Shown piece by piece: positions 1 to 8,267 of a stretch of 64,000 nucleotides of DNA (positions within the stretch are counted from its first letter, which is position 1; each line of letters starts with the position of its first letter). The stretch covers positions 19,780 through 83,779 of the forward strand of contig ONOG01000014.1 in NCBI GenBank assembly GCA_900319385.1, in the 5' to 3' direction. The notes under the pieces were generated by a model. It searched no databases. It had not been told where the DNA came from and was given only the letters and a program-made list of their open reading frames with translations. Source of the stretch: an uncultured Prevotellaceae bacterium. Lineage in GTDB: Bacteria > Bacteroidota > Bacteroidia > Bacteroidales > Bacteroidaceae. Made by a program: the position numbers and the translations under genes.

Positions 1-33
1 GTGCGCGGCATCGAAATCGTAGCACAACAATAA
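1..33 (+). CDS. C-terminal end of an upstream gene (partial)
   Basis: The first 30 bases read as ten in-frame codons (VRGIEIVAQQ) followed by TAA, ending 7 bases before the TolC-type gene. This spacing suggests the last gene of an efflux operon, such as a permease or membrane-fusion subunit, but ten residues are too few to identify a family. Confidence 0.45.
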   Translation: MRGIEIVAQQ

Positions 34-40
34 GTATCCT

Positions 41-1372
41 ATGAAAAAACTCATCAAACTCGTTGTACTCGGTACTTTGTACTTTGTACATCTCCCCAAT
101 GTGGCTGCCCAGTCCTGGACCCTCCGCCAGTGCATCGAGTACGCCATTGCCCACAACATCACCGTCAAGCAACAGCAAGTTGCCGTCCAGAATAGCGAAG
201 TGCAACTGAGCACCGCCCGCAACTCGCGGCTGCCCTCGCTCAGTGCCTCGGCCAACCAAAGCTTCAACTTCGGACGTGGACAGACCATCGACGGCACATA
301 CGTCAACCGTAACACGCAGAACACAGGTTTCGACCTCGGCACACAGATTCCGCTCTTCACAGGATTCCAGATTCCAAACAATATCGCCGCACGTCGTCTC
401 GACCTGCAGGCAGCCGTGGCCGACCTGCAGCGTGCCCGCGAAAACATTGCCATCCAAGTCACCTCTGCCTACCTCGATGTGCTCTACCAAAAGGAGATGA
501 GGGGAGTGCAGGAGCGGCAGGTGCAACTCAGCCAGTCACAGCTCGACCGCTTGCTGCGTCTGTTTGAAAACGGCAAAAAGAGCGAAGCCGACGTGGCTCA
601 GGCTCGCTCCACCCTCGCCAACGACCAGCTCGCACTCACCCAACAGCAGAACCAGCTCCAGCTCTCGCTGCTCGAACTCAGCCAACTACTCGAACTCTCC
701 TCGCCCGAAGGCTTCGACGTGGAAGAACCTGTCCTGCCAGCCGACGGCGGCAACGTGAGCGCACCGACCAACATTCCCGACGAAGTCTTTACCATCGCAG
801 CCGAGCAACGGCCCCAGATCCAGGCCGAACGCCTGCGACTGGAAAGTGCAGAGCGCAACGTCAAGATTGCCCAGGCCGGCCACTACCCCACCCTCTACCT
901 CAGCGGAGGCATCGGCACCAGTTTCTACAAGACGAACGGATTCACCGCCGACCCCTTCTTCCGTCAGCTGAAGAACAATCTCAACAAGTACATCGGTTTG
1001 TCGCTCTCCATCCCCATCTTCAACCGTTTTCAGACACGCAACCAGGTGCGTCAGGCCCGTCTGCAGGTCGAAAACCAGCAGCTGTCGCTTGAAGCTACGC
1101 AAAAAGCTCTCTACAAGGAAATCCAGCAGGCTTACTACAACGCACAGAACGCTCGCCGACAGCTGGAGTCCAGTGCCGTGGCCGAAGCAGCAGCCGAGTC
1201 GGCATTCGAACTGATGCAAAAGAAGTTTGAGAACGGCAAAGCCAACGCCACCGAGTACGAAGAATCGCGCACCCGCCTGCTCCGTGCCCAGGCCGACCAC
1301 CTGCAGGCCAAGTACACAGCCATCTTCCGCCAGAAAATTCTCAACTTCTACCGCGGCGAACCGCTGTATTGA
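41..1372 (+). CDS. TolC family outer membrane efflux protein
   Basis: 443-residue outer-membrane channel of the OEP/TolC family, the exit duct of tripartite efflux or type I secretion systems. A signal peptide spans about residues 1-23 (cleavage near NVAA|Q). Two OEP repeats follow: long Gln/Ala-rich helices with the usual TARNSRLPSL and KIAQAGHYPTL motifs before each beta segment, and an F.NGKA/S..D motif in both halves. Length is normal for the family. It lies 7 bases after another gene end, probably its inner-membrane pump partner outside the window, and is followed by a strong terminator. The signal-peptide coding region contains the simple repeat GTACTTTGTACTTTGTAC. Family assignment is secure; the substrate is unknown. 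Confidence 0.93.
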   Translation: MKKLIKLVVLGTLYFVHLPNVAAQSWTLRQCIEYAIAHNITVKQQQVAVQNSEVQLSTARNSRLPSLSASANQSFNFGRGQTIDGTYVNRNTQNTGFDLGTQIPLFTGFQIPNNIAARRLDLQAAVADLQRARENIAIQVTSAYLDVLYQKEMRGVQERQVQLSQSQLDRLLRLFENGKKSEADVAQARSTLANDQLALTQQQNQLQLSLLELSQLLELSSPEGFDVEEPVLPADGGNVSAPTNIPDEVFTIAAEQRPQIQAERLRLESAERNVKIAQAGHYPTLYLSGGIGTSFYKTNGFTADPFFRQLKNNLNKYIGLSLSIPIFNRFQTRNQVRQARLQVENQQLSLEATQKALYKEIQQAYYNAQNARRQLESSAVAEAAAESAFELMQKKFENGKANATEYEESRTRLLRAQADHLQAKYTAIFRQKILNFYRGEPLY

Positions 1373-1389
1373 CAGTAGAATACAAGACT

Positions 1390-1436
1390 GCCCCCGCATT
1401 TGCCTCAAGCAGAAGACAAATGCGGGGGCGTTATTT
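1390..1436 (+). terminator. Rho-independent terminator after the TolC-type gene
   Basis: A perfect 13-bp stem (GCCCCCGCATTTG at 1390-1402 pairing with 1417-1429), a 14-nt loop and a following T-rich stretch, 18 bases after the stop codon. Confidence 0.85.
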
Positions 1437-1499
1437 ATCAATGATTACTCAAAAACCTAAAAACTCATAAACTCAAAAACTCAATTACTCAGCACCGTC

Positions 1500-1853
1500 T
1501 TAATTCATCCAAGCCGTCTTCGCCGTTCCGTCGCTCATGCGGATGATGTTCAGCCCTGGCTGCAAGCCGTTCAGGCAGCGTCCGTTCGGGTCGTAAACTC
1601 CTTGAATCTCCTGTCCCTTCAATCCATCAGTCTTCACATCCTTGATTCCCGTCGGAATGCTGTCGATATTCATGAACTCACTCCACGGTGCAGTGCTCTC
1701 ATAGAGAGATAACGATTCTTCGGGAACGAACAATGTGCATGTACTTAGGTCGATACCGCCAAACACTGAAGAATCACACACAGGCGGTTCAACAGCATCG
1801 CAAATGACGGTCGAAATGGATGTACATTGCGAGTATTTGCAAATTACTTTATA
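1500..1853 (-). pseudogene. C-terminal remnant of a BspA-like leucine-rich-repeat surface protein
   Basis: The open frame reads leftwards from about 1853 to the stop at 1500. It carries the end of a BspA-type LRR_5 domain (VICDAVEPPVCDSSVF, then a cysteine, then LFVPEESLSLYES..PWSEF.NI) followed by the tail GVYDPNGRCLNGLQPGLNII, the Prevotella-type C-terminal motif. There is no signal peptide or start codon in the right place: the frame is simply open upstream until a stop at 1854-1856. The only initiator, GTG at 1781, lies inside the LRR unit. I read it as the last ~117 codons of a surface protein of several hundred residues whose 5' part has been lost, at the border of the AT-rich island. 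Confidence 0.7.
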
Positions 1854-1962
1854 TCAACGATTTGCGATTTAAACGGTAGAAAAGTGACTATGAGGATTCA
1901 GTATATAGATGAAAAGATAAAGATTTAACGTTTTTAACTTTATTTTAGGTTCGTAGGACTCT

Positions 1963-3915
1963 TTATTTCTTTTTCTTCATTTTTCTAATTTCTTTATTCT
2001 TTCCAACTTTCTTTTGTAAATAGACCTGATAACCATGAGCTTTTTGGGCAAGGAGTTTTTCCGCAATTCTCTGTTTTTCCTCTGCAGTCATTCGCTTCTT
2101 GGTTTCATTTTTATATTCATCCACCATCTCCTGCAACTCTGGCATCAACTGATAATTTCGTTTATTCACCTCCTCGGCAAAAGCAAAGAAATCTTTTGCC
2201 CTCTTTATCCTCACCACATCGAAGTTTGGGGTTGTATCGATTACCTCCACACCTGCATCTTTAGTCAAATATTTATGATATACATCTCCCAAATCTTTCT
2301 TTAACTTCGTAATGTTTTTATCATGCATATTTAATCCCATTTCCGACAAGTTTCTTATCATCTCCCAGTTTGTGTCAAGCACGTGGGCCAGAAAGGGATT
2401 GTCAAAAAGATTCACAAAACCTTGCTTTTGATCATCAAATTCGCCAATCTCTGCCATTAGGTTAATAAGCAGCTCTGGTCTTGTAACAAAATTCCTGTGA
2501 ATTCCCATTTCTTGTGCGCTTTTTATGCTTTTAGTCGTTCCTGTAACCAAATATGCATTAGCTCTAAGCAACTCGCCAGTGTCTGAATTCTTTATTCTCT
2601 TATTCAGTGATAAGATTGACAAATATAGTCTTGCATCAGTCCTTGATAAAGTTTTTGCTTCTTCATCGCTACGCCATTTGTCACTATCTGTATATAGTGT
2701 TCTATGATATATCTTTTTTGTCAGTTCTTCCATATATTTCTGATATTCTTGATTAACTTCGAGTTTGTCGTCATTGTCTGGTTCAATTCTAAGCTGATCA
2801 CGAATCACTTGCTTCATAAAATCCAAAGGATCGTCATCACTTAGAAAATTATTGTTCATATATTGTTTAATAGTTTGACGATGACTATTTTCTAAATCAT
2901 ACAAGCAAAAATCTTTCACAAACACATTGTTCGCTCTCAACTCTATAGCCTCTCGTTTCACAGCATTAAGCATCTTTGCAAAACGTCTGTAGTTTCCTTC
3001 TGCAAATTGAGCATGTTTTAGTGCCTCTATTACTACATCTTCTGGGATAATCAACTGACACCCCACCTTGCGTAATACTCTCAACAGCCGCTGATAGCTT
3101 CTGCTCTGTTTGGGATGAGACACAAGACAATATAATAGAAAATCAGTATCTAAAACAAATTTCTTATCTTTAAGGTTTTGTGCTTCAAGTTCACTCAGTT
3201 GAGGATCCAAACGCATCACTTGGGTTCCTATGAATATTTTAACCCATAGTGCCATTATTGCAGCTTGTTCCTGTGTGGGATATTCTAATAAATCCGATAA
3301 CACCCCCACTAACGCCTCCCCCTTTTCTTCTGACAAATTATTCATTGCGGTTTTCACGATATCTTCATCGTCCACAATGTCAGTTGCTGCTTTAACTTCT
3401 TTGCTCACAAATGACTCAAACCCATACATGCGTACATACAAATTGAGCGCATTCTTAATGTTCTCTCTCATTTGTGCGCATTCCTCTACACTGAGTTTTT
3501 CTTCTAATTGTCGTTCAGTATTTTCAATAATCTCATTAAAAACTGCCTCTGTTCTTTCTCCTATATTGCTATCTTCCTCTCTCATCTTCTCAGCAATCTT
3601 CTCATGAGGTACTAATCCATTATTCTTGGGGATTAACAGACCTTCCTTTGTTAGTTTTTGCATGGCTCTCCTTATAATCTCATGGTCATAATCTTTAGAA
3701 AACCGATCATAGAACACATCGTGCACATCCTTCACTGTCCATTCACGGCTATCACTACATATAATTGCAAACACACTCTGAAGGAACATATCCTTCCTTC
3801 CGTCGCTTAGCGATGCATTTCTATTAAGAGAAAAGAGCATTGAGCATTCTAACATCGCCTTTGTCAATTTGTCCTGAGTGGCTTCCGAAAAAGATTCTAT
3901 AAAAGATTTAGCCAT
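1963..3915 (-). CDS. Winged-helix and PIN-like nuclease domain protein (putative defence or stress effector)
   Basis: 650 residues, no signal peptide. Residues 1-105 look like a winged helix (FLQSVFAIICSDSREWTVKD.HDVF..., then RRAMQKLTKEGLLIPKNNG). A helical acidic linker follows. Residues 250-475 have the layout of a PIN nuclease: strand with acidic residues (VLDTDFLL, D256/D258), an acidic helix start after a strand (LIIPEDVVIEAL, E292/E297), a later acidic helix (SRTDARLYLSIL, D427) and a final strand AYLVTGTTKS where many PIN proteins have TxD. The gap between the second and third blocks is about 130 residues, so the domain would have a large insertion. The tail is Lys-rich. It is the last gene of a three-gene operon, 11 bp after the membrane protein. 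The PIN call is by eye and needs structure prediction. AT-rich, probably acquired. Confidence 0.55.
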   Translation of the reverse strand: MAKSFIESFSEATQDKLTKAMLECSMLFSLNRNASLSDGRKDMFLQSVFAIICSDSREWTVKDVHDVFYDRFSKDYDHEIIRRAMQKLTKEGLLIPKNNGLVPHEKIAEKMREEDSNIGERTEAVFNEIIENTERQLEEKLSVEECAQMRENIKNALNLYVRMYGFESFVSKEVKAATDIVDDEDIVKTAMNNLSEEKGEALVGVLSDLLEYPTQEQAAIMALWVKIFIGTQVMRLDPQLSELEAQNLKDKKFVLDTDFLLYCLVSHPKQSRSYQRLLRVLRKVGCQLIIPEDVVIEALKHAQFAEGNYRRFAKMLNAVKREAIELRANNVFVKDFCLYDLENSHRQTIKQYMNNNFLSDDDPLDFMKQVIRDQLRIEPDNDDKLEVNQEYQKYMEELTKKIYHRTLYTDSDKWRSDEEAKTLSRTDARLYLSILSLNKRIKNSDTGELLRANAYLVTGTTKSIKSAQEMGIHRNFVTRPELLINLMAEIGEFDDQKQGFVNLFDNPFLAHVLDTNWEMIRNLSEMGLNMHDKNITKLKKDLGDVYHKYLTKDAGVEVIDTTPNFDVVRIKRAKDFFAFAEEVNKRNYQLMPELQEMVDEYKNETKKRMTAEEKQRIAEKLLAQKAHGYQVYLQKKVGKNKEIRKMKKKK

Positions 3916-3926
3916 ATTATATACAA

Positions 3927-4328
3927 TTAGAATATTTCTTTTTGATATTGAGAATAAATGTCATATGCTAATATTATGCCATATATAAAAAGTCCGAGAG
4001 TGATAAAAACGATAAACGCTGCAACCCACATTGTAATACATCCCTCTGGCAGATATTTAATGATTGTAGTTAAAACGAATAAGCAAAAGGATATAACAAG
4101 CCCTATCATAACTCGTTTATTTAAATTACGGAGTCGTTCAATAGAATTGCTTATTGCTGTAGCTCGATTCATCAAGGCATATTCTTCTGATTGCTTTATA
4201 CTATTTAATTCCTCCACTTTACCACTCAAAGATGCATATAACAATGTCATCACGGAAACTAAAATTCCCATGATTGCTAGATGAATGTTCCACACATCAC
4301 CTACTAAAGAAGCCCAAAAACCTTCCAT
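3927..4328 (-). CDS. Small three-pass membrane protein of the AlbA_2/PIN operon
   Basis: 133 residues with three hydrophobic segments at about 14-34, 73-92 and 97-121, and a charged helical cytoplasmic loop between the first two (SGKVEELNSIKQSEEYALMNRATAISNSIERLRNLNKR). No signal peptide and no catalytic motif. It sits between the AlbA_2 ATPase-like gene (20-bp gap) and the PIN-like gene (11-bp gap), all leftward, so it should be co-translated with both. By analogy with small membrane proteins in antiviral operons it could be a membrane effector or anchor, but I do not recognise the family. Confidence 0.6.
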   Translation of the reverse strand: MEGFWASLVGDVWNIHLAIMGILVSVMTLLYASLSGKVEELNSIKQSEEYALMNRATAISNSIERLRNLNKRVMIGLVISFCLFVLTTIIKYLPEGCITMWVAAFIVFITLGLFIYGIILAYDIYSQYQKEIF

Positions 4329-4348
4329 ATCTTTTACATATTATATGA

Positions 4349-5737
4349 TTACGGTCTTATATTAATATCCTTCACCACCCACACTCCATCATTATCCTTG
4401 CCTTCACGTTTCAGAACACCTTTCTTCTGTAAAGTGGATAAGTCACGTTCGATAGTGCGTTGGCTCACCGACAAAGTCTCCGACATTTGTTTGCCGGTGA
4501 TTGTCGGAGATTCTTTGATGAGATTGAGGATTTTCTGCTGACGCTCAGTGAGTTTCGTCTCCGACATGTCTCCGTCATGGTCTCCGACATTCGGGGTGTC
4601 GGAAGAGGCGAAGATGATGGTCTGGAATTGGGTCGGAGTTGATTTGAATAATGGTTTCAGTTCGTCCTTATAACCTTCCAAGGCTTTGGTCTCATTGCAG
4701 ATGCGTGTGAGTCCGCTACCACGCTTCTCCATATAGTCAAGTTGAGCCATTACGTTTGCAAGTATGGGATTGCGCCTTTCTGAAGACACATCTTTGATGT
4801 CCAAATCCTGTATCAGCATACCATTGTACATTCCACCAGGAGATGTGAGAATAAGCCGATCTTCGTAAATGTCAAGATGAACTTCACTACCCATTACGGT
4901 GTAGTCGCGATGGATGAAATGGTTTACCATAGCCTCCAAAACGGCACGTTCTGCATACTCAGGTTTGTTCTTTCGTCCATCAGGCAGTTTCTCCCATCCT
5001 CTCTTGGTGTTTGACTTCACAAAACTCATGGCTTCACGAAGCAACATAAGGACATTGCCTGTAAACTCCGCATCGTTGATGGCATCGCCCTTTTCCGTTC
5101 CATCCCATCGGGTACAATAAAGACGAGACTGCCATAAAGGACAATCATCGGCGAACAATGCGCCAGCATTCGTTAGATTCCCTGTGCCAGTTACCAGTCC
5201 AAACGACAAGAGATATTTCTTGTTCCATTCCTGTTTAGTGCGGTCTTTGAACGAGTTCGCCAATATCGTAAAGGAATAGTCCTCTGCTTTATAGTCTGTG
5301 TGAAGGGAATCAAAAGTTTTGTTGGACCCTTTCAGTACCAAGCGAACCATCTGTTCTGCCGTGGCAGGAAGACTCTCATCACCAACACGGACAAATGCTA
5401 TGCGCTGACCATCCCCAACGTAGTAATACGGAGTATAATGCCCTGCATTGACTTTGAGTTGCAAAATGTGTAAACCGTCTATATCATGGGGAATCATCTC
5501 CACCTCTGGCAGAGGATCCATGTAATCCAGAATCTTACTACTAATAGCTTCGCAAACATGCTGCACATCTTCAAGTCCTTTGACGATGCCATCATTATCA
5601 ATGCCAAAGAAAAGGGAACCACCCAAGCCATTGGCAAAAGCGCTTACGCTCTTTAGCCAGCTCTTAGGTTTCTTTTCTTCAAGCATGACCTTGAAGTCGT
5701 ATGCTGTACATTCTGCTATCAGAGTATTCAAATCCAT
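4349..5737 (-). CDS. AlbA_2 (Schlafen-like) ATP-binding protein with C-terminal HTH
   Basis: 462 residues from ATG at 5737. The N-terminal AlbA_2 domain shows E.K......L.SV.AFANGLGGSLFFGIDNDGIVKGL, then RIAFVRVGDES. The middle has the RecG-like ATPase/HATPase_c_4 signature VLEAMVNHFIHRDY, DRLILTSPGGM and ERRNPILANVMAQLDYMEKRGSGL. The C-terminus is a winged HTH (LTERQQKILNLI, then QMSETLSVSQRTIERDLSTL). Such proteins act as transcription regulators or sit in defence islands. An in-frame TTG 30 bases upstream (5767) is excluded as start because it lies inside the -7 promoter box, so it would not be transcribed. First gene of a three-gene operon; the HTH suggests autoregulation. AT-rich codon use. 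Confidence 0.85.
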   Translation of the reverse strand: MDLNTLIAECTAYDFKVMLEEKKPKSWLKSVSAFANGLGGSLFFGIDNDGIVKGLEDVQHVCEAISSKILDYMDPLPEVEMIPHDIDGLHILQLKVNAGHYTPYYYVGDGQRIAFVRVGDESLPATAEQMVRLVLKGSNKTFDSLHTDYKAEDYSFTILANSFKDRTKQEWNKKYLLSFGLVTGTGNLTNAGALFADDCPLWQSRLYCTRWDGTEKGDAINDAEFTGNVLMLLREAMSFVKSNTKRGWEKLPDGRKNKPEYAERAVLEAMVNHFIHRDYTVMGSEVHLDIYEDRLILTSPGGMYNGMLIQDLDIKDVSSERRNPILANVMAQLDYMEKRGSGLTRICNETKALEGYKDELKPLFKSTPTQFQTIIFASSDTPNVGDHDGDMSETKLTERQQKILNLIKESPTITGKQMSETLSVSQRTIERDLSTLQKKGVLKREGKDNDGVWVVKDINIRP

Positions 5738-5764
5738 TTGGCAGCTAATCTTATATTTTGGTCG

Positions 5765-5772
5765 CAAAGGTA
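5765..5772 (-). promoter_or_regulatory. -7 box TACCTTTG of the AlbA_2 operon
   Basis: Exact match to the Bacteroidetes consensus TAnnTTTG reading leftwards, 27 bases before the ATG at 5737. It predicts a leader of about 20 nt and rules out the upstream TTG as start codon. Confidence 0.7.
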
Positions 5773-5887
5773 CAAATTATAATCGAGAATGAGGCATAGA
5801 TTTGCCGTTTCGCGCGTATTTAAGCAAATTTTGCCTAAAAATGCAACCATATGGGGCTAAAAGCTATGTCAATTGAAGAAATATGTG

Positions 5888-5895
5888 TACCTTTG
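5888..5895 (+). promoter_or_regulatory. -7 box TACCTTTG upstream of the WG/J-domain pair
   Basis: Exact TAnnTTTG box reading rightwards. Transcription from here would run through the large hairpin element at 5941-6059 and reach the WG-repeat gene after a leader of roughly 260 nt. A 34-codon open frame starts at ATG 5905, just after the predicted start of transcription. Confidence 0.5.
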
Positions 5896-5940
5896 CAAAG
5901 CATTATGGCTAAAGCCATCTTTGCTAGACATATTGCTCAC

Positions 5941-6059
5941 ATCCTGCCAAATTACCACACCGAAAGGATTAGAGAGCAAATAACCAATCATCGTGAAGTC
6001 GCGCCATAGGCGTAGACTTCCCCGTAGATGATTGGAGGCTGTGGTAAGCCTGGCAGGAT
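5941..6059 (+). repeat. Long nested palindromic element in the leader of the WG/J-domain operon
   Basis: Five nested complementary segments make one long hairpin: 5941-5949 with 6051-6059 (ATCCTGCCA), 5953-5959 with 6040-6046 (TACCACA), 5984-5992 with 6027-6035 (CCAATCATC), 5996-6000 with 6015-6019 (AAGTC) and GCC/GGC at the tip. Its 3' half shares GCGTAGAC...TGGAGGCTGTG with the element at 15336-15490. A 34-codon ORF (5905-6009) ends in the hairpin tip. It could be a transposable palindrome (MITE or REP type) or an RNA regulatory structure. Confidence 0.65.
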
Positions 6060-6163
6060 TATGGTGGCGGTCTGCGCCTTTTTATAATGTTCGTAAAATG
6101 CTGAGTATAACTATGCATCAGACAATGTTTAAAAATATTAGACCTACAAAAATATCGATTAAA

Positions 6164-8260
6164 ATGGTTGACCACATCAAATATGTATGTGCATTGGTTG
6201 CTATTCTATCAATGGTACTTATATCTTGTGATGATAGAATAAAGTACATTGACTCCTATGTAATAGAAAAGAATGGCAAATATGGATTGATTGACTCTTT
6301 AGGAAATGAAATTTTGCCACCTGCTTACTTACAGGTTAGGAAAATCAATAATTCTGGGTTAGCTATTGTGGTATTGGATACCATCATCAGTCATAATAAT
6401 GAAAAGCGAAATACTTGGTCTCTATTATTACAACCTCATGATACATTGAAAGTAAAGTATTCATACGTGAATCATGAAGGAAAGTTTCAATTCCCAGAAC
6501 CGTTTGTCGGATGTGAACTTATTAGAGAAGGTGTGAATGCTGATAATCTATTATATGAATTTTGTATCAACCATACGTTTAATTGTGGTTTAGCAGTCAT
6601 TACAGATTCTATTTCACTGCTTAATGGATATATTAACATATCTGGCGATACTGTCATCCCCATAAGCTATGTTAAGGCCTCTTATTTTTCTGAGGACATC
6701 GCTCCTGTATTAACAAAAGTAGAGACAGATTCTGTGAACCATTCAATTGTGGAGAATACAGGGAAATATGGTTTTATAGATAAAGCTGGAAATAAAGTAA
6801 GTGATTTTAATTTTTCCTATCTGACCCCTTGTCACTACAATCGAGCTATTGCAGAGATTATTTACAATATAGAAATCGGAGAGGTCGAAACTATAGATGG
6901 TGAAATAACGAAAGAAGGCAAGTTGGTAAAGAAAAAAATAGAACGTAAGGGCGGTGACACTGAAACGGGTTGGGCTACATATCTGGTTGACGGGAAAGGT
7001 CAAATTATTGAGAAACTAAGTGTTGCAAATCGTTACAACAACTTCACTGAAGACAGTTTAGCAGTCATTGAGCCTAATGGCTTAGGAGCGTTCTTCGGTA
7101 TGGGTTATAATTTTCTTGATTATGATGGCTCTATATACAAAACGGACGGCAAACTATCCGATGATGAAAAAATATATATAATGGACAATAACCACATGTG
7201 TAAGGGGCACATGTCTGATGATTTTGTCAAAATGGCAGTTACTTATTTCTCTGAGGGTTATGCTGGCGTTATGGTTGGAAATAAAGAGTGGGTATTCGTT
7301 GACAAAAATATGATGGTATGGCAGCCAGAAGAAGAACCTTATCAAAATATTTTGCCATTCTCATTTGGCTTAGCTGCAGTGAAATATAAAGGAAAATGGG
7401 GGTATGTTGATAAGGACTTTAATTATACCATCCCATTAAAATACGATTCTTGTGGAATTGCTGGCCGTAATCTATGCAAAGTGTACAACTCTATACGAGA
7501 GCCTTTCATTACAAGTTATATCAACAGGAAAGGTGAAGTAGTTTGGCAAAATACAGAATATATAAGTAGTTTTAGCCAAAAGAACAAAGCCAGTAATGCT
7601 AATTATGGAAAATGGAGAAATATCGATTACAAATATGAGCCTAAATCAGGTTCAATTGCATGGTATGTTGCATTATGTGTAATAGCTTTCATATTGCTTG
7701 TAGGATTTTGGTGTTACAAATTATTGAGAAAAAGAACATCAAAGAGTATTCCTTTAACTAATGCCCAACTGGTTGAAGAGAAAGCTGAAGCACCACAAAC
7801 AGAAGAAATAATAGAAGAATCGGTTGTAAATGAACCAGAAAATGAGAATCTGAGAATGGAGGATAAACACTTAGATAGTATTAATTTTAGTGAAACTTCT
7901 GACAAAGAAAGTACAAGCTTTTACTATCAGATTCACGAAAACAACCATGAAGATACTAACAATACCCAACAAGATTTTGAAGAAGAACTGCATGCATCCA
8001 GAAAAAATGAAAAAGAGAAACATGAGACTGAGCAAAACGGTTCTATGAGCACATTTGTTAAAATCATTGTGACAATTGGAGTTGTGTTTTTGTTTTTTAT
8101 AGTTTTCGGGGCAATTGTTGGAATTAGAGGTGGTTCTGGTCATTCGACACCAGGCTTCTTAGGACTCATCGTCTTTGCTGCTTTAATTGGTGCCTTGAGA
8201 GCTATATGGAAAGGGAAAGGAAAAAAGAAAGAAGACAACAGTTCCATTTTACAAGAATAA
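6164..8260 (+). CDS. WG-repeat membrane lipoprotein
   Basis: 698 residues from ATG 6164, chosen because it gives a compact lipoprotein signal (MVDHIK, hydrophobic core, lipobox LISC with Cys22). An ATG at 6125 would only lengthen the n-region, and starts further upstream run into the palindromic element. WG repeats are visible as GKYGLIDSLG, GKYGFIDKAG, WVFVDKNM and GKWGYVDKDF, covering about residues 30-460. A transmembrane segment follows near 498-518, then a charged Glu/Lys-rich linker of about 110 residues, then two more hydrophobic segments near the end and a Lys-rich tail. Topology suggests an extracytoplasmic WG sensor with a cytoplasmic linker. Seven bases separate it from the J-domain gene. 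AT-rich; function unknown. Confidence 0.7.
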   Translation: MVDHIKYVCALVAILSMVLISCDDRIKYIDSYVIEKNGKYGLIDSLGNEILPPAYLQVRKINNSGLAIVVLDTIISHNNEKRNTWSLLLQPHDTLKVKYSYVNHEGKFQFPEPFVGCELIREGVNADNLLYEFCINHTFNCGLAVITDSISLLNGYINISGDTVIPISYVKASYFSEDIAPVLTKVETDSVNHSIVENTGKYGFIDKAGNKVSDFNFSYLTPCHYNRAIAEIIYNIEIGEVETIDGEITKEGKLVKKKIERKGGDTETGWATYLVDGKGQIIEKLSVANRYNNFTEDSLAVIEPNGLGAFFGMGYNFLDYDGSIYKTDGKLSDDEKIYIMDNNHMCKGHMSDDFVKMAVTYFSEGYAGVMVGNKEWVFVDKNMMVWQPEEEPYQNILPFSFGLAAVKYKGKWGYVDKDFNYTIPLKYDSCGIAGRNLCKVYNSIREPFITSYINRKGEVVWQNTEYISSFSQKNKASNANYGKWRNIDYKYEPKSGSIAWYVALCVIAFILLVGFWCYKLLRKRTSKSIPLTNAQLVEEKAEAPQTEEIIEESVVNEPENENLRMEDKHLDSINFSETSDKESTSFYYQIHENNHEDTNNTQQDFEEELHASRKNEKEKHETEQNGSMSTFVKIIVTIGVVFLFFIVFGAIVGIRGGSGHSTPGFLGLIVFAALIGALRAIWKGKGKKKEDNSSILQE

Positions 8261-8267
8261 TTGAAAT

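Noticed and set aside
3927..4328. SLATT-type membrane effector
   Set aside because: Three hydrophobic segments with the loop between the first two do not match the usual two-helix hairpin followed by a cytoplasmic helical domain.
5738..5767. TTG at 5767 as start of the AlbA_2 gene
   Set aside because: It lies within the TACCTTTG promoter box, upstream of the predicted transcription start; ATG 5737 fits.
5941..6059. Retron-type non-coding RNA
   Set aside because: Long stems would fit, but there is no reverse transcriptase gene in the window and no typical a1/a2 layout.
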